Shown here: positions 1 through 10,279 of the stretch, in pieces
How the letters are laid out: the number at the start of each line of letters is the position of its first letter
How positions within the stretch are numbered: position 1 is the stretch's first letter
NCBI RefSeq assembly: GCF_950023065.1
Contig: NC_088679.1
Coordinates: 9,238,001 to 9,302,000, forward strand
Reading direction: 5' to 3'
Origin: Planococcus citri
Taxonomy: Eukaryota; Arthropoda; Insecta; Hemiptera; Pseudococcidae
DNA: 64,000 nucleotides
Notes under the pieces: generated by a model
What the model saw: only the letters and a program-made list of their open reading frames with translations
Told to the model about the DNA's origin: nothing
Databases searched by the model: none
Program-made: the position numbers and the translations under genes

Positions 1-146
1 TATTTTTTTGGTTTAAAAAAACAATAGCCTAAAAATTGACCCGAGCAAAGCAAATGCAACTGATTTCAAAAATTCGTATTTCGAGAGGTAAAAAAAATAT
101 GTTTTTTAAAAATTTGTTCACTTTTGGGGGTGATTTAATACCATGT
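1..146. other. AT-rich non-coding edge with dispersed repeat core
   Basis: I see no gene here. Bases about 43-100 carry one member of a repeat family (GAGCAAAGC, then an AT-rich run resembling ATTCGTATTTCGA and GGTAAAA). The family recurs at about 9000, 26580-26950 and 51120-51720. Confidence 0.5.
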
Positions 147-984
147 CAAAAAAGGGCGTCAGCACGACAAGCATAGGCACTTTCACGCCAGAAAAATCAT
201 TACCACGACTAAATTGGAAATTCCCGACAATAAAGAGCTTACCCCGACATAAAAGGTACTCCAACGACAAAATAATGTATCAAACGACGAATTAAAAAAT
301 TCGCGACATTTTATTACTTTCAACTGCTATGTAAGGCAATGCACGACAAAATTTTTCTATCAAAAACAAGCATTTCACCGACAGAAATAAACGTTTAAAA
401 AATATTAAAATGATACCAAAAAAACGAAGTAGGTACTTATGTAAAAAATTGCTGTTTATAGAAGTAATGTTTTGTGGACTTTGATGGGCGACCCCTCTTC
501 CTCTTTTGACCTCAGGAAAGTTGGGAAAATACAAAAATTCCAACATTATTTTAGTTTTAGTTTTCAAAAATTCAAATTTCTTACAATCATGTATTTAATT
601 ATCTTCATTTGCCGACAAAATCGCCAATCTGTCTTAAAAATTCTCATTTTTTTCTTAAGCTTTTGCCCTCGCTTCGCTTAGACCAATTTGGTTCTCTTCT
701 ACTGAGTTACAATTTCACTCAAATTTTTTTGAAAGAAACCCTCAGTTGATTATTTGTTAAAATTTGTACAAAATATACTTAATTGTAATTGAACTGACAA
801 TGTTCTGTTGTAAATGAAATTATTTTGTCGTGAATACTGCTTATCTCGTAATTAAATCGTATTAGTCGTTCATAAATATTTACTTTATTGTCGGGCGTCA
901 TTTGGCGTGGAACATCATTATTTTTCGTCGTTCATTCATCTTTTATGAATGAAAAAATGCTTGTCGTGATGACGCCCTTTTTTG
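147..984. mobile_element. Foldback element with ~28 bp inverted ends and CGACA motifs
   Basis: The left end reads CAAAAAAGGGCGTCA, then CACGACAAGCAT. The right end is its reverse complement with one mismatch, so the two ends would pair. The left arm carries CGAC/CGACA motifs spaced roughly 20-35 bp apart, and the right arm carries the complementary TGTCG/GTCG motifs. There is no transposase reading frame, so this is a non-autonomous (MITE or foldback) element by structure. The superfamily is not assigned. Confidence 0.65.
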
Positions 985-2364
985 TCGAGCAAAAAATATT
1001 TCCCCTAAAAGATTCCAAAAATTCTAGGAAAGCAATTTTTTTCAAAATCCAAGTTGAGACTACCTTTGGAAAAATTTACTATTTGGATAATATAAATTTT
1101 AGAACGACAAACCAAAATTTTTATTTAAAAAAATAATATTTTCTATTTTTTTTTAAACAAAAAAAAAAATGATTTTTCACGATCTGAAACTTCTTGGAGA
1201 GCACTTCAAAACCAAAATGTAGGCTCGATAGTGAATTTCTGGCAGCTTCAAGGAGGTGTGGGTACTCAAATCAAACTGTGGTAGGTACGTGGTACGTATT
1301 CCCTACCTTTGTGGGCTGGTATTCATGAAAAATCCTGCTCCGAAGTGATTTAGTATTACTTTAGATTTAGATCTTGAGAGGGAACTTTCTGAACTTGCAC
1401 TCTGCGATTTGTAGGAAACCAAGCTAGATAAAGAAGCATATTTTTGGATTTTTGGTGGGTACATGGTACATTTTTTGAAAAATTAAAAAAATTTAAAAAG
1501 CTGTTCTACCTAATTGTAAGAGCAATTTTTAAACTGTTTCATGAAATACCAATTTTTTGAGTGAATCAATGTGAATACCTAATTCTTTAAATTCAACTCT
1601 CATACTGACACCTACGTCAAAAACTGCTAGTTTCGGGTAATTCCAGAGTCATATTTTGCGATTTTTCAATTTTATATCCAGAAACTTCAAATCACTCTGG
1701 AAAAGCTAAAACATGAATTTTAATACTTATCAGTTATCACCTATACTTACACAATACACATAACTTCGGTCAGCCAGTTCAAATCTGAATTTTTACCTTA
1801 TTCGTTTTGCAAATTTTTTTCAAAAGAGGAGACCTCAAAATCACCCTTTTTATGCGATTGAAAAAGTACAAAAATATGCTCAAAATGAGTATTTTTTATA
1901 CTCTCATATCAAAAGTGAGCCTTTAAGCACCAGAAAAATCAAATTGTGTCCAAGAAAACAATTTTGCGATCCCAAATGGGACCAACTGGTGGAGAGAATA
2001 ATAATTATATCTTTAACTACTCGTATAAGGGAAGTATTCTAACTGACAGAATATTTTCAAACAAGGCAAAGAGAAATCGAAAACACCAAGTACCAGACAA
2101 CAATTTTTAATGTGTAAAATTAAAGTTGAATTTTCCTGCATTATCCTTTCGATTGATTAAAATACAAATTTTCAATAAGTAGGTATTAATTTCTATCGGT
2201 CGATTTTTTTGCTCATAAATGTAATAGATAGGTATGTATTTTTTAATTTGAAAAAATGCACCACAATGAAATGGGGGGGGGGACGAAAATTTTGTTTCGA
2301 TTGTTATTTTGAGTGGATAGAAGGTACCATAGATTGGTGAGAAGTGCGCGAGTGTAAGTATGTA
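985..2364. other. Intergenic AT-rich DNA, no gene seen
   Basis: There is no coding pattern on either strand, only poly-A/T runs and scattered GGTACC/TAGGTA strings. A short degenerate match to the CTGGA-rich dispersed family lies near 1670-1705. Confidence 0.5.
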
Positions 2365-2366
2365 TA

Positions 2367-3481
2367 AGGTAGAGTGGGGTAATTGCAAAACAAAATTTGA
2401 TTAATGACACTTTGAGAGGGCGTTGTGAGAAGACTATTGCACGGATGAAGCTGAAACTTGTACCACTTATACTTCAGGGGGTTTTATGCCAATGGCAAAA
2501 TTTTGGTACAATTTGGTCCACAAATTATGGAGAACATTGCAATTTTAAAATTTGAAAACCAACTTTTTGCATTTACCCCATGTTGAGGTAAATGCAAAAG
2601 TGGAGATTTTTTTATTTATTCATTTTTTTGCGTTTTCAACTCAATCACTGTTCCTATTTTACGTGTCATTTGCTAACTTTTGATGTATTCGTGGTCTTGA
2701 TTCGGTTAAAAATAAAAAAATTCGATAACATATCCACTTCCCAAAAAAATTTTTAGGAGAGTAAAAAAATGTTGAAAAAATTTTTTTTTTTTAAACTCGC
2801 TAAAATGAACAAGAAATTAACTAGGTACGGTATTGATCAATTCTGATGTTTTTTATGCAAAAAAACTCATCATAGAAATACATTTTTCGTCAAATACCTA
2901 TATTAGTAAAACATTGAAAAGGGGCAATAATTTTAAAATTCAGTAAAACTGTTAATCATTTCTCAAACGTGTAACTCATCATGTGACCGTGGAAGTTTAT
3001 TTTTTTTTGTAATTTCGAACCATTTTCAAGCTGCTTAGGGCAAAAAATTATTTGGGGTAACTGAAAAAATGAAAAAAAAATCGTTTTTACGATTACCCCA
3101 AGTCGATTTTTTCTAGGGTAATTGCAAAAACGCAATTTACGGCCGAAATAAAAGGAAATTCCAAATTTCGATATCTTACACTTCAATCCTTTACGACCCT
3201 AAATCGTGAAAATTCTAGATAAATCGGCAGTTTTTTCTATTTCACGTGCATTTTTTTAAAAAACACCTCTCACTTTACTTATAAGTGATTTTAACATGCT
3301 TCGATAAAAGTATTTTCTACGGAGCTACAAGTTGAACGCCGCGATTTGTGAGCAAGTGAATATATCAGTAAAAGTTGTTGCTTCGACACCCCCTAGTTGG
3401 CGCAAACAGAAAATTGATATTTTTTTGCATGAGGTCACTATTTTGCGATTACCCCATTTTTGCAATTACCCCACTCTACCT
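2367..3481. mobile_element. 1.1 kb non-autonomous DNA element with 24 bp TIRs and TA target duplication
   Basis: Perfect terminal inverted repeats begin AGGTAGAGTGGGGTAATTGC at the left, and the exact complement ends the element at 3481. TA dinucleotides flank both ends (2365-2366 and 3482-3483), as expected of Tc1/mariner-like insertion. GGGGTAATTGCAAAA-type strings recur internally, giving subterminal repeats. No transposase frame remains. It lies just downstream of the first protease homologue. Confidence 0.75.
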
Positions 3482-3683
3482 TACAACATGTGCACAATTC
3501 TCTCGACAATGGATTCGTTGCCAAAACGCCTAAATTTTTGTGATTTGCCATGAAATTTTCAAAAAGTGAAAGCGGAATTTTTCAAAATCATTATTTTAAT
3601 TACTCGAATACTTACAAAAAAACACACATTAACATCAATAACAAAAATGCTGATGAAGCTAGTGAGTGAAATTATTAACTACC

Positions 3684-3689
3684 TATTTA
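3684..3689 (-). terminator. Candidate poly(A) signal for the first protease homologue
   Basis: The minus strand reads AATAAA about 196 bases after the stop codon at 3885. It is the nearest canonical hexamer downstream. The interval 3484-3884 holds nothing else recognisable and is probably 3' UTR and flank. Confidence 0.35.
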
Positions 3690-3884
3690 TTCATTCAAAC
3701 TTTTAAGTTTGCTTAACTATGTATTGTTTTGAAATTGCTGCAATTTGCACGCGTTTTGATTTGTTCATAGAAGCACTTTTTATCCAATTCCTTATTTATA
3801 GCTAGGTACAATTGAGCGGATTATGATAGCTAGTTTCTCAAAATGTTTGTATGGATTGAATTACGAAAGATAACTAATTCGTCT

Positions 3885-3898
3885 TTATGGTTTGCTAC

Positions 3899-3929
<31 letters not shown>

Positions 3930-6631
3930 TTCTTCTTCATCTTCATCTTCATCATCACCACCTGTTTCATTACTTACAGTGGTAGTCGTTCCATTTGATG
4001 GTGAAGTTGTGCTTTCAAATGAGGTGGTGGTTGCTTCTGCAGTAGTTGTATCACTTGTAGTATTCGAAATAGTAGTTCCTGTAGACACCGCAGTTGTCGT
4101 TGAAGACGGCGATGAAGTAGTACTAGCTGCAGATTCTGTAGTAGTGGTCGTCGACGTGCTTTCAAATGAGGCAGTTGTTGAAGTACTCTCAGTTTTCGTT
4201 CCATTTGATGATGAGGTTGTGCTTGCAACTGAGGTGGTGGTTGCTTCTGCAGTAGTTGTATCACTTGTAGTATTCGAAATAGTAGTTCCTGTAGACACCG
4301 CAGTTGTCGTTGAAGACGGCGATGAAGTAGTACTAGCTGCAGATTCTGTAGTAGTGGCCGTCGATGTGCTTTCAAATGAGGCACTTGCTGAAGTACTCGA
4401 AATAGTAGTTCCTGTAGGCACCGTAGTTGTCGTTGAAGACGGCGATGAAGTAGGAGTAGTGGTCGTCGACGAGATGGAATTTGATGAATTCGACTGCACT
4501 CGATTGTTTTTGGTTTTACTTACGCCTGTGATACTTTCAATCCATTCTGAATAATGTTCAACGTATGTGATAGCATTGTAATTAACAGACATCACGCCGG
4601 CAAGGTCTTTATTAGAATCGTCCAATAATATAGGTGCTCCAGCAAATGACTAAACAATTTTAAATTTAAAAGGTTATTTTATAAATCTAGATACGTAGGT
4701 ATACAAATATGTGCAAAAAGATGGGTCGGCATTGGAATGCAGTGAACGCACATTCTAAACCCATAATAGTAGGCTATGTATTAAATGATGAATGTACCTT
4801 ATCCCAGAAAGTTTCTTCATATCCATCTCGGTTGATTTTCGCACAAAACTTTTCAGTATTATTCGTAGAGGAACCGTCACTGTAGTAGCATTCTTTTGCT
4901 GGAGGAACTCTCAGTTTATGACTGATTAAGTCATCACTCTCCTGGACACAATTTTGGAAAGAAAATGATTAAGTAAGTAAAACACGAGTATCAAAAAAAG
5001 AAAACAAATAACGAGTCATTCATTAAAGTAAAAAGTGTAGGTAGATGGTCTTACTCCGTATCCAACAACTCTTATGGAATCATTCGTGAAAAGTTGTGCT
5101 CCGTATGCAGAAACGTTGACATATTTATTGATATTGAACGAAGGAGAAACCTATGTCAAGTGCAATAGGTGATTTTACTCGAATTAGTTCAAAAATCAAT
5201 AAAACTTGAAGAAAGGTATCTTTAAAAAATTATCGCGAGTGCCCATAGCTAGATAGCTACTTACCTTTAGAATGGCTATATCTCCAGACTCTTGTTTCGA
5301 GTTGTACCAATCTTGATGAATAGTAATGTTGATAACTTTTCTTGTTTGTGCATTTTTATCTGATTGGATATTCTCAGTTGAAATTATACCTGCCACCACT
5401 TCCAATTCTGTAGGGCTTGATTTGTACCTTAACAATATAATAAATGATGTTATTATACGCAGGAAGCTGAACTGACTCATGTAAGTATAAGGTAACCTAT
5501 TTGTAGGCCAATTTTGAACTCATGACTCTTACACCTTTTTTGGTATAGAGAGGCTTTTGCCTTATCATAGAAAATTTTGTACAAAAAAGAATCCGAAATA
5601 AATATTCTGTACCTATCTGTATCATGTAGATAAATCTGTAATTCTTGGAGAAAATTTAACACTTGCTAGAGGTTCCAGAATGATTCCAATTGAACCTTTG
5701 GTTAGAATAAAGTAATTTTTCTCACTACTTTGTTTCGTTTGGAGAAAAAATAAAAAGTTGGAAATTCAAACAGAATCTAAATTTTTTGAAATGAGTATCA
5801 AAAAATTGCCGACTGAAATTTCGGTTAAAGGGGTTTTAAAGTCCTTACATAAAAGTAGATAAGTATGCTCTTTCGATTAAGTATTTTGGTTTTGTTCGAG
5901 TTTGTTCCAATCATAGGATTGATGGAACAGTGACCGCCATTAAAAAAATTTTGCAAAAATTATCAGTGATGAGAAATACATAGGTACATTGAAAATGTAA
6001 AAAAAGCAATTTTTTGTTTTTTTTTTTAGAATTTGAATATCTACGGTTACTAAATTATTTAACTACATAATGATATAGGTATGCAGTATGTATAAATTAT
6101 GCAAAATTACTTCTGTGCGCATCCTGCAGCAGTTAAAACAAGATTTTTTGAAAAAATAACGCCTTCGCAAACTAAGGCGGTTTTATTTGTCAATTTTATC
6201 ACAACCTGAAAATGTGCGTTAAATGTACTTATTATAGGTGCCTACTTGTAGTTATTTGTGCAAACTTGAATAAAGAACTTGATCGTTCAAATTTAAGAAG
6301 AAAAAAATGATTATTTACGTGAGAAGGGTATTTTCCAGGATAAATACTTTCATCATTTGAGTCGTCGGCAGCAGCTTGTGTATTATTCGTGGATTGAGCG
6401 CCTTTTAAAATGAAAATAAATATTTTTTAAAAGAAATAGGTAATGAATTGATATTGAAAACTATAATACACAATCGAAATTGAGATTAGGTAACAAATTG
6501 AATTATAATCGGTACCTATATCCATAATTACACCCGACTGCCTAATCAGTACAGCACACTGGTAATAGGTACCTGGGTATTTACTTACCTTGTAAAGCAC
6601 ATATCATCAGGATCAAAACGAACGATTTCAT
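3885..6631 (-). CDS. Catalytically dead secreted serine protease homologue with mucin-like and poly-Asp tail (7 exons, 462 aa)
   Basis: Exons on the minus strand are 6589-6631, 6319-6401, 6111-6205, 5265-5427, 5055-5150, 4798-4941 and 3885-4649. All junctions are GT-AG and in frame. The start MKSFVLILMICALQG is a signal peptide. The S1 (chymotrypsin) fold is recognisable: CEGVIFSKNLVLTAAGC corresponds to the C42-C58 loop, SGDIAILKV to the Asp102 strand, and GYG precedes the C168-C182 pair. The His of TAAHC is Gly, and GDSGGP reads SFAGAP, so Ser195 is Ala; only the Asp remains. The C191-C220 pair is also gone, and the IVGG activation site is replaced by IYPG with no Arg/Lys before it. It is therefore a non-enzymatic homologue (SPH), not a protease. 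After the domain, about 210 residues are Thr/Ser-rich with 70-residue repeats, ending in an Asp/Glu run. A partner-binding or surface/extracellular matrix role is inference. A close tandem paralogue lies at 10280-13631. Confidence 0.88.
3990..4451 (-). repeat. 210 bp coding tandem repeat (70-aa mucin-like unit)
   Basis: Two nearly identical 210 bp units start at about 3990 and 4200, and a third partial unit covers about 4398-4451. All lie within the last exon of the protease homologue. Because the period is a multiple of three, the frame is preserved. Each unit encodes Thr/Ser-rich sequence with NTT/NGT sequons, which suits dense O-glycosylation. A (GAT)n run encoding ten Asp follows at about 3898-3930. 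High identity suggests recent expansion and likely length polymorphism. Confidence 0.85.
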
Positions 6632-6708
6632 GATTAAAATTTATTCGTGTATTCACTTTTACTTTTTAACAAATATTTACCGTTTTAGTACAATAGGTAT
6701 CGAATAAA

Positions 6709-6744
6709 ACTGAAATTCTGCGGCTAAATCATGTAATATAAATA
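6709..6744 (-). promoter_or_regulatory. Candidate TATA/Inr core promoter of the first protease homologue
   Basis: The minus strand shows TATTTATA (6744-6737) and, 33 bases downstream, TTTCAGTTT matching the arthropod initiator TCAGT (A at 6711). This predicts a 5' UTR of about 80 bases before the ATG at 6631. The second paralogue has a TCAGTG near its own start but no well-spaced TATA box that I can see. Confidence 0.4.
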
Positions 6745-9235
6745 CCTACTCGGAACAACTCTTAATCCATCACAGATCTTATCTTTTCCAATTTACATCC
6801 ACTTCATGATTAATTCAACTCTACAGACAAAATTTGACGGATGATTCATTCACTTTGACGATATGTCATCGAATCTCTCTGGGTTAACGTAAATTAATTA
6901 GTACTTGTAAAATTCTAAATGTGACCAAAATTGAAAAATAGTTGATAAAAGTAATTCAATGTGTCATTTCGTTTTTCTTTCTTTTTCTCGTGTGCGTTCA
7001 TGTGAGTAAATATACGAGAGAATTTGAGATCACAATGAGTAACGTATTTACGTATGGGAAATTGAAAAACATATTATCTATCCACTTCGCAGAATTAGTC
7101 ATCGAGCACTTGGAGTAGGTATTGCAGTACAATGTGTACTTGTATTTTGTATATCTGTGGTTCTTTTGCCACGATCAGACGTCAAAGCCCATAAGAGTTC
7201 GGAGAATTTTGCTGCGAAAACTTTCAGGTAATATTTTCAAAGTTCTATCACTTAACTTAGGTACCTGAATTTCTTCAGAAAAGTTGAAAATTTGAGACAA
7301 TTTTCCGATATCCGTCTCTACTTGGACTTCTCGCATAATATTTTAAACTAAGTAACTTTTCTAATCAGCCATTTTTAATAGGTAGGTAGGTAGGTACTCA
7401 TTTTTTTTTTTTTCAATAGGTAATAATAATTTATTCACATAATTTTTACACACCTAAGAGTACCTAATTATAATCTCAGTACCTATAAAAAAAATACTTG
7501 ATACTTAATTAATAAAATTAGATGATACATTGTAAGTAATATTTATTTTAAAAAATTTTTTAAAAAATATTTCTGTTCTTTTTCTCTGAAAAAAAAAATG
7601 ATTAGGTATTTGTTTTTACCTTTTAATTCGAAGTTTCCATCCCTTGCTCGATATTAATTTTCTAATCTCTATAGCTACCTTGAAAATCCTTTTAAAACCT
7701 AATATTAACGGGCATTCTAAAAAGAAATAAGTTATTGTTTATCCATACTTGGTAAAGATCGATATCGAATTATCAAATTATAAAACAATGCGTCAAGTTT
7801 TTAAAAAAAAGTTGTCAATTATTCGAAATCAACAATCATAACACTGAAAAATCGTATAAATTAGGGGGAAAATGCATTACCTGCAGCTCCTTCGAGTTCA
7901 GAAATAGGCAAGCAATTTTACAAAAAGACTTTTTTAATCTGGAAAAATTACTTACCATGGGATTTTTTTTTGAGAAATTGATAGAAAAATTAGGTTTTTT
8001 TTTAGCAGAATAGCTTATACGAGTACGTAACTCCGTATTGGTTTTGATTTTTGAAGATGAGCTATTTTGTGAGAACTTTTTCTTATCCGTCTCAAAAAAT
8101 TATGCGAGAGACCATGGACAATAATTTTAAATTTTTCAACGAATGGGTACGTGACCCTTCAATTTTCAAATTGGAATTGGTTTTCTTTTAAGAGAAATGA
8201 AGTGTTCAGTGCACGTCACCCTTCAGGGACTGATTGAAAATTTTCACTGCCAATGTGAACGAAGGTTTGCCTACGTAATGTGCTCGAAGGGATAACGTAA
8301 ACCACATTAGTACTTTTTCTGAAACTGTGTACCTTAATCTAGAAATTGAAAGGGCAAGACGTATTGACCATGGTTTCTGGCTCAACTTCTCAAGGCGAAC
8401 GAAAAAGAGTTCCTCACAAAGTGGCCTATCTCTGAAATTGAGGGCAATTTGGGCAAACGAATTTTATATATTGGTTCCGTAAAATTTCTTTAATTTTTAC
8501 TTATTGCCTTATGGATATTTAAATTTCAAATTAACATTCGTTGCTTATTTCCAGTGGCGGACTGGACTGCTTCGGTTGGGGCCCCTACAAAAGGTATCCT
8601 TCCCCCCCCCCCAGAGTCTTTCTCATCCTGTTTTTTTGTTCTCAGCGATTAAACAAATAAGCAAACAAACAAAAACTTGAATTCAAGTTGTGCAACTAAT
8701 TTTTTTTTGTCTTCTTATTCAATTTCGCAAAAATTAGTCAACGTGGCATGAATAAAACTATAGAGGTGCTGGGAAAGGGGAACGAAAAATTTGCTATGAG
8801 AAAAAAAAACTACTTTTTCCGAATAAAATGACGAGATTTTAAAGTGAAATAAAAGATGAAAAATGACAATTTTGCCAATTGACGTAATTCGCATTATGGT
8901 TTATAAAAAATTGTTATTTTCTTTTTTGAATTTATGGAAGTTTCAAAAATGGATTTTTGTGGATTAGAAAAGAGATAGAAATTGATCAAAACAAAGCGAG
9001 AGCAAAAGCGTTTAAAAATTCGTATTTCGAAAGGTAAAAGAACTATGTTTTTTTTAAAATTTGTTAATCTTTTTAGCTCAAAATTTTAGAATTTGAATGA
9101 CGGATTTTAAATTTTTTTCGATTTTTTGAAATTGCATCAATGATGAATAAAAATTTGGCATTGCAAAATATTTCCCCAGGTTCAAAAACGATATCCTTCG
9201 ATATATTGGTAAGTAGGTATACCTTGGAAAATTAA
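6745..9235. other. Intergenic DNA; duplicated upstream flank then no gene
   Basis: Bases about 6950-7110 resemble 13985-14155 (shared AATTCAATGTGTCATTT, and TTTACGTA followed by TTCGCAGAATTA), so the tandem duplication of the protease homologue included its upstream flank. From 7115 on I see no gene. There are poly-A/T runs, a C homopolymer near 8605-8615 beside CAGTGGCGGACTGGAC, and a dispersed repeat core near 8990-9050. Confidence 0.5.
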
Positions 9236-9237
9236 TA

Positions 9238-9784
9238 CAGTCAAACCTGGATAAGTAGAATCGCAAGGGAAACGGATTTTTTTCCACTTACATAGGTTTT
9301 CCACTAAAGTAGGTTTCACTTATAGAGGTTGAACAAATTGGAATTCCAGTTACGGAGGTTTTCGTTTCCCTACCACTTCCCCATCTAAACCTATGTTGAA
9401 GTCTTATATAAGTGGAATTTTATTCTAAGTAGCAGGACCTCTGGAACTGAAATGTTGCTTTCGTTTTACCTCTATAAGTGAAATTCCCTCCTTCTTACCT
9501 CTTTAACTGGAACGAATTCCACTTCTGGAGGTGCTGTTATGATAAATGTTTCAGTTATAGAGGTAAGAAGGAAAAGAATTTCACTTATAGAGGTAAAACG
9601 AAAGCAACATTTCAGTTCCAGAAGTTCTGCTACTCAAAACAAAATTCCACTTACATAGGTTCTGTTTCCATTTAAAGAGGTGACTTTAACATGGGTTTAG
9701 ATAGGGAAGTGCTAGGGAAACGAATTTTATTCCACTTATAGAGGTTTTCCACTTACATGGGTTCCACTTATCCAAGTTTGACTG
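9238..9784. mobile_element. 547 bp palindromic MITE, pogo/Tigger-like ends, TA target duplication
   Basis: The ends read CAGTCAAACCTGGATAAGT and, inverted, ACTTATCCAAGTTTGACTG, and TA flanks each end (9236-9237, 9785-9786). CAGTCAAACC-type termini with TA duplication are known from pogo/Tigger-type Tc1/mariner relatives. The whole element is an imperfect palindrome centred near 9510. Both arms are built of a short subrepeat resembling CACTTATAGAGGT. It has no coding capacity and lies between the two protease-homologue genes. Confidence 0.82.
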
Positions 9785-9786
9785 TA

Positions 9787-10279
9787 TGAAATATTTTAGA
9801 TTAAAAAAATTTCAAAACACGAATTTACCTAGGTACCTACCCAAAAATAAGCGATTTGGAGAACCTTGAAATTATTGGTCTTGGATTTTGATGGCGATCG
9901 CCTAGGTCGACGCAAAATCTCAAATAGGTTGGTACTATCTGTTGAAACTGGGCCATTTTTCCGACACAGGTTTGTGTATAAATGGGAATCATTGTTTTAG
10001 CACCCATATATTATCTCCCCTCCAGAGGCACCTTCGGTGCTAAAACTTTTTCTTGGTGACTTTCAACTCAAACTTAACGTCTCCGCCGAATTTGGTCAAA
10101 ATCCCTCGACATGGGTACATTTTAATTTTAAAAAATCAGATACGAGCGATAATCATACTACTTGTATATTTGTATATATTTGTAACTGGTATAAAAGACA
10201 AAAAAATCGCTGAAATTTGGATCGATTAAGGGGCGTTATTTTTACTAAGTTGAGTCCATTCGAATATTTCTAGTGTCAT
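9787..10279. other. 3' flank of the second protease homologue, no gene
   Basis: This is AT-rich sequence with a small hairpin (GCACCTTCGGTGC near 10030). I see no canonical AATAAA on the minus strand close to the stop at 10280. Confidence 0.4.

Noticed and set aside
3892..4554. 220 aa plus-strand open frame rich in Ser and Val
   Set aside because: It is the antisense of the Thr/Ser repeat tail of the protease homologue. Its length follows from the repeat's codon bias, not from coding.
8570..8610. CAGTGGCGGACTGGAC as a possible hAT element end
   Set aside because: I found no matching inverted end or 8 bp target duplication nearby. It may be a decayed terminus only.
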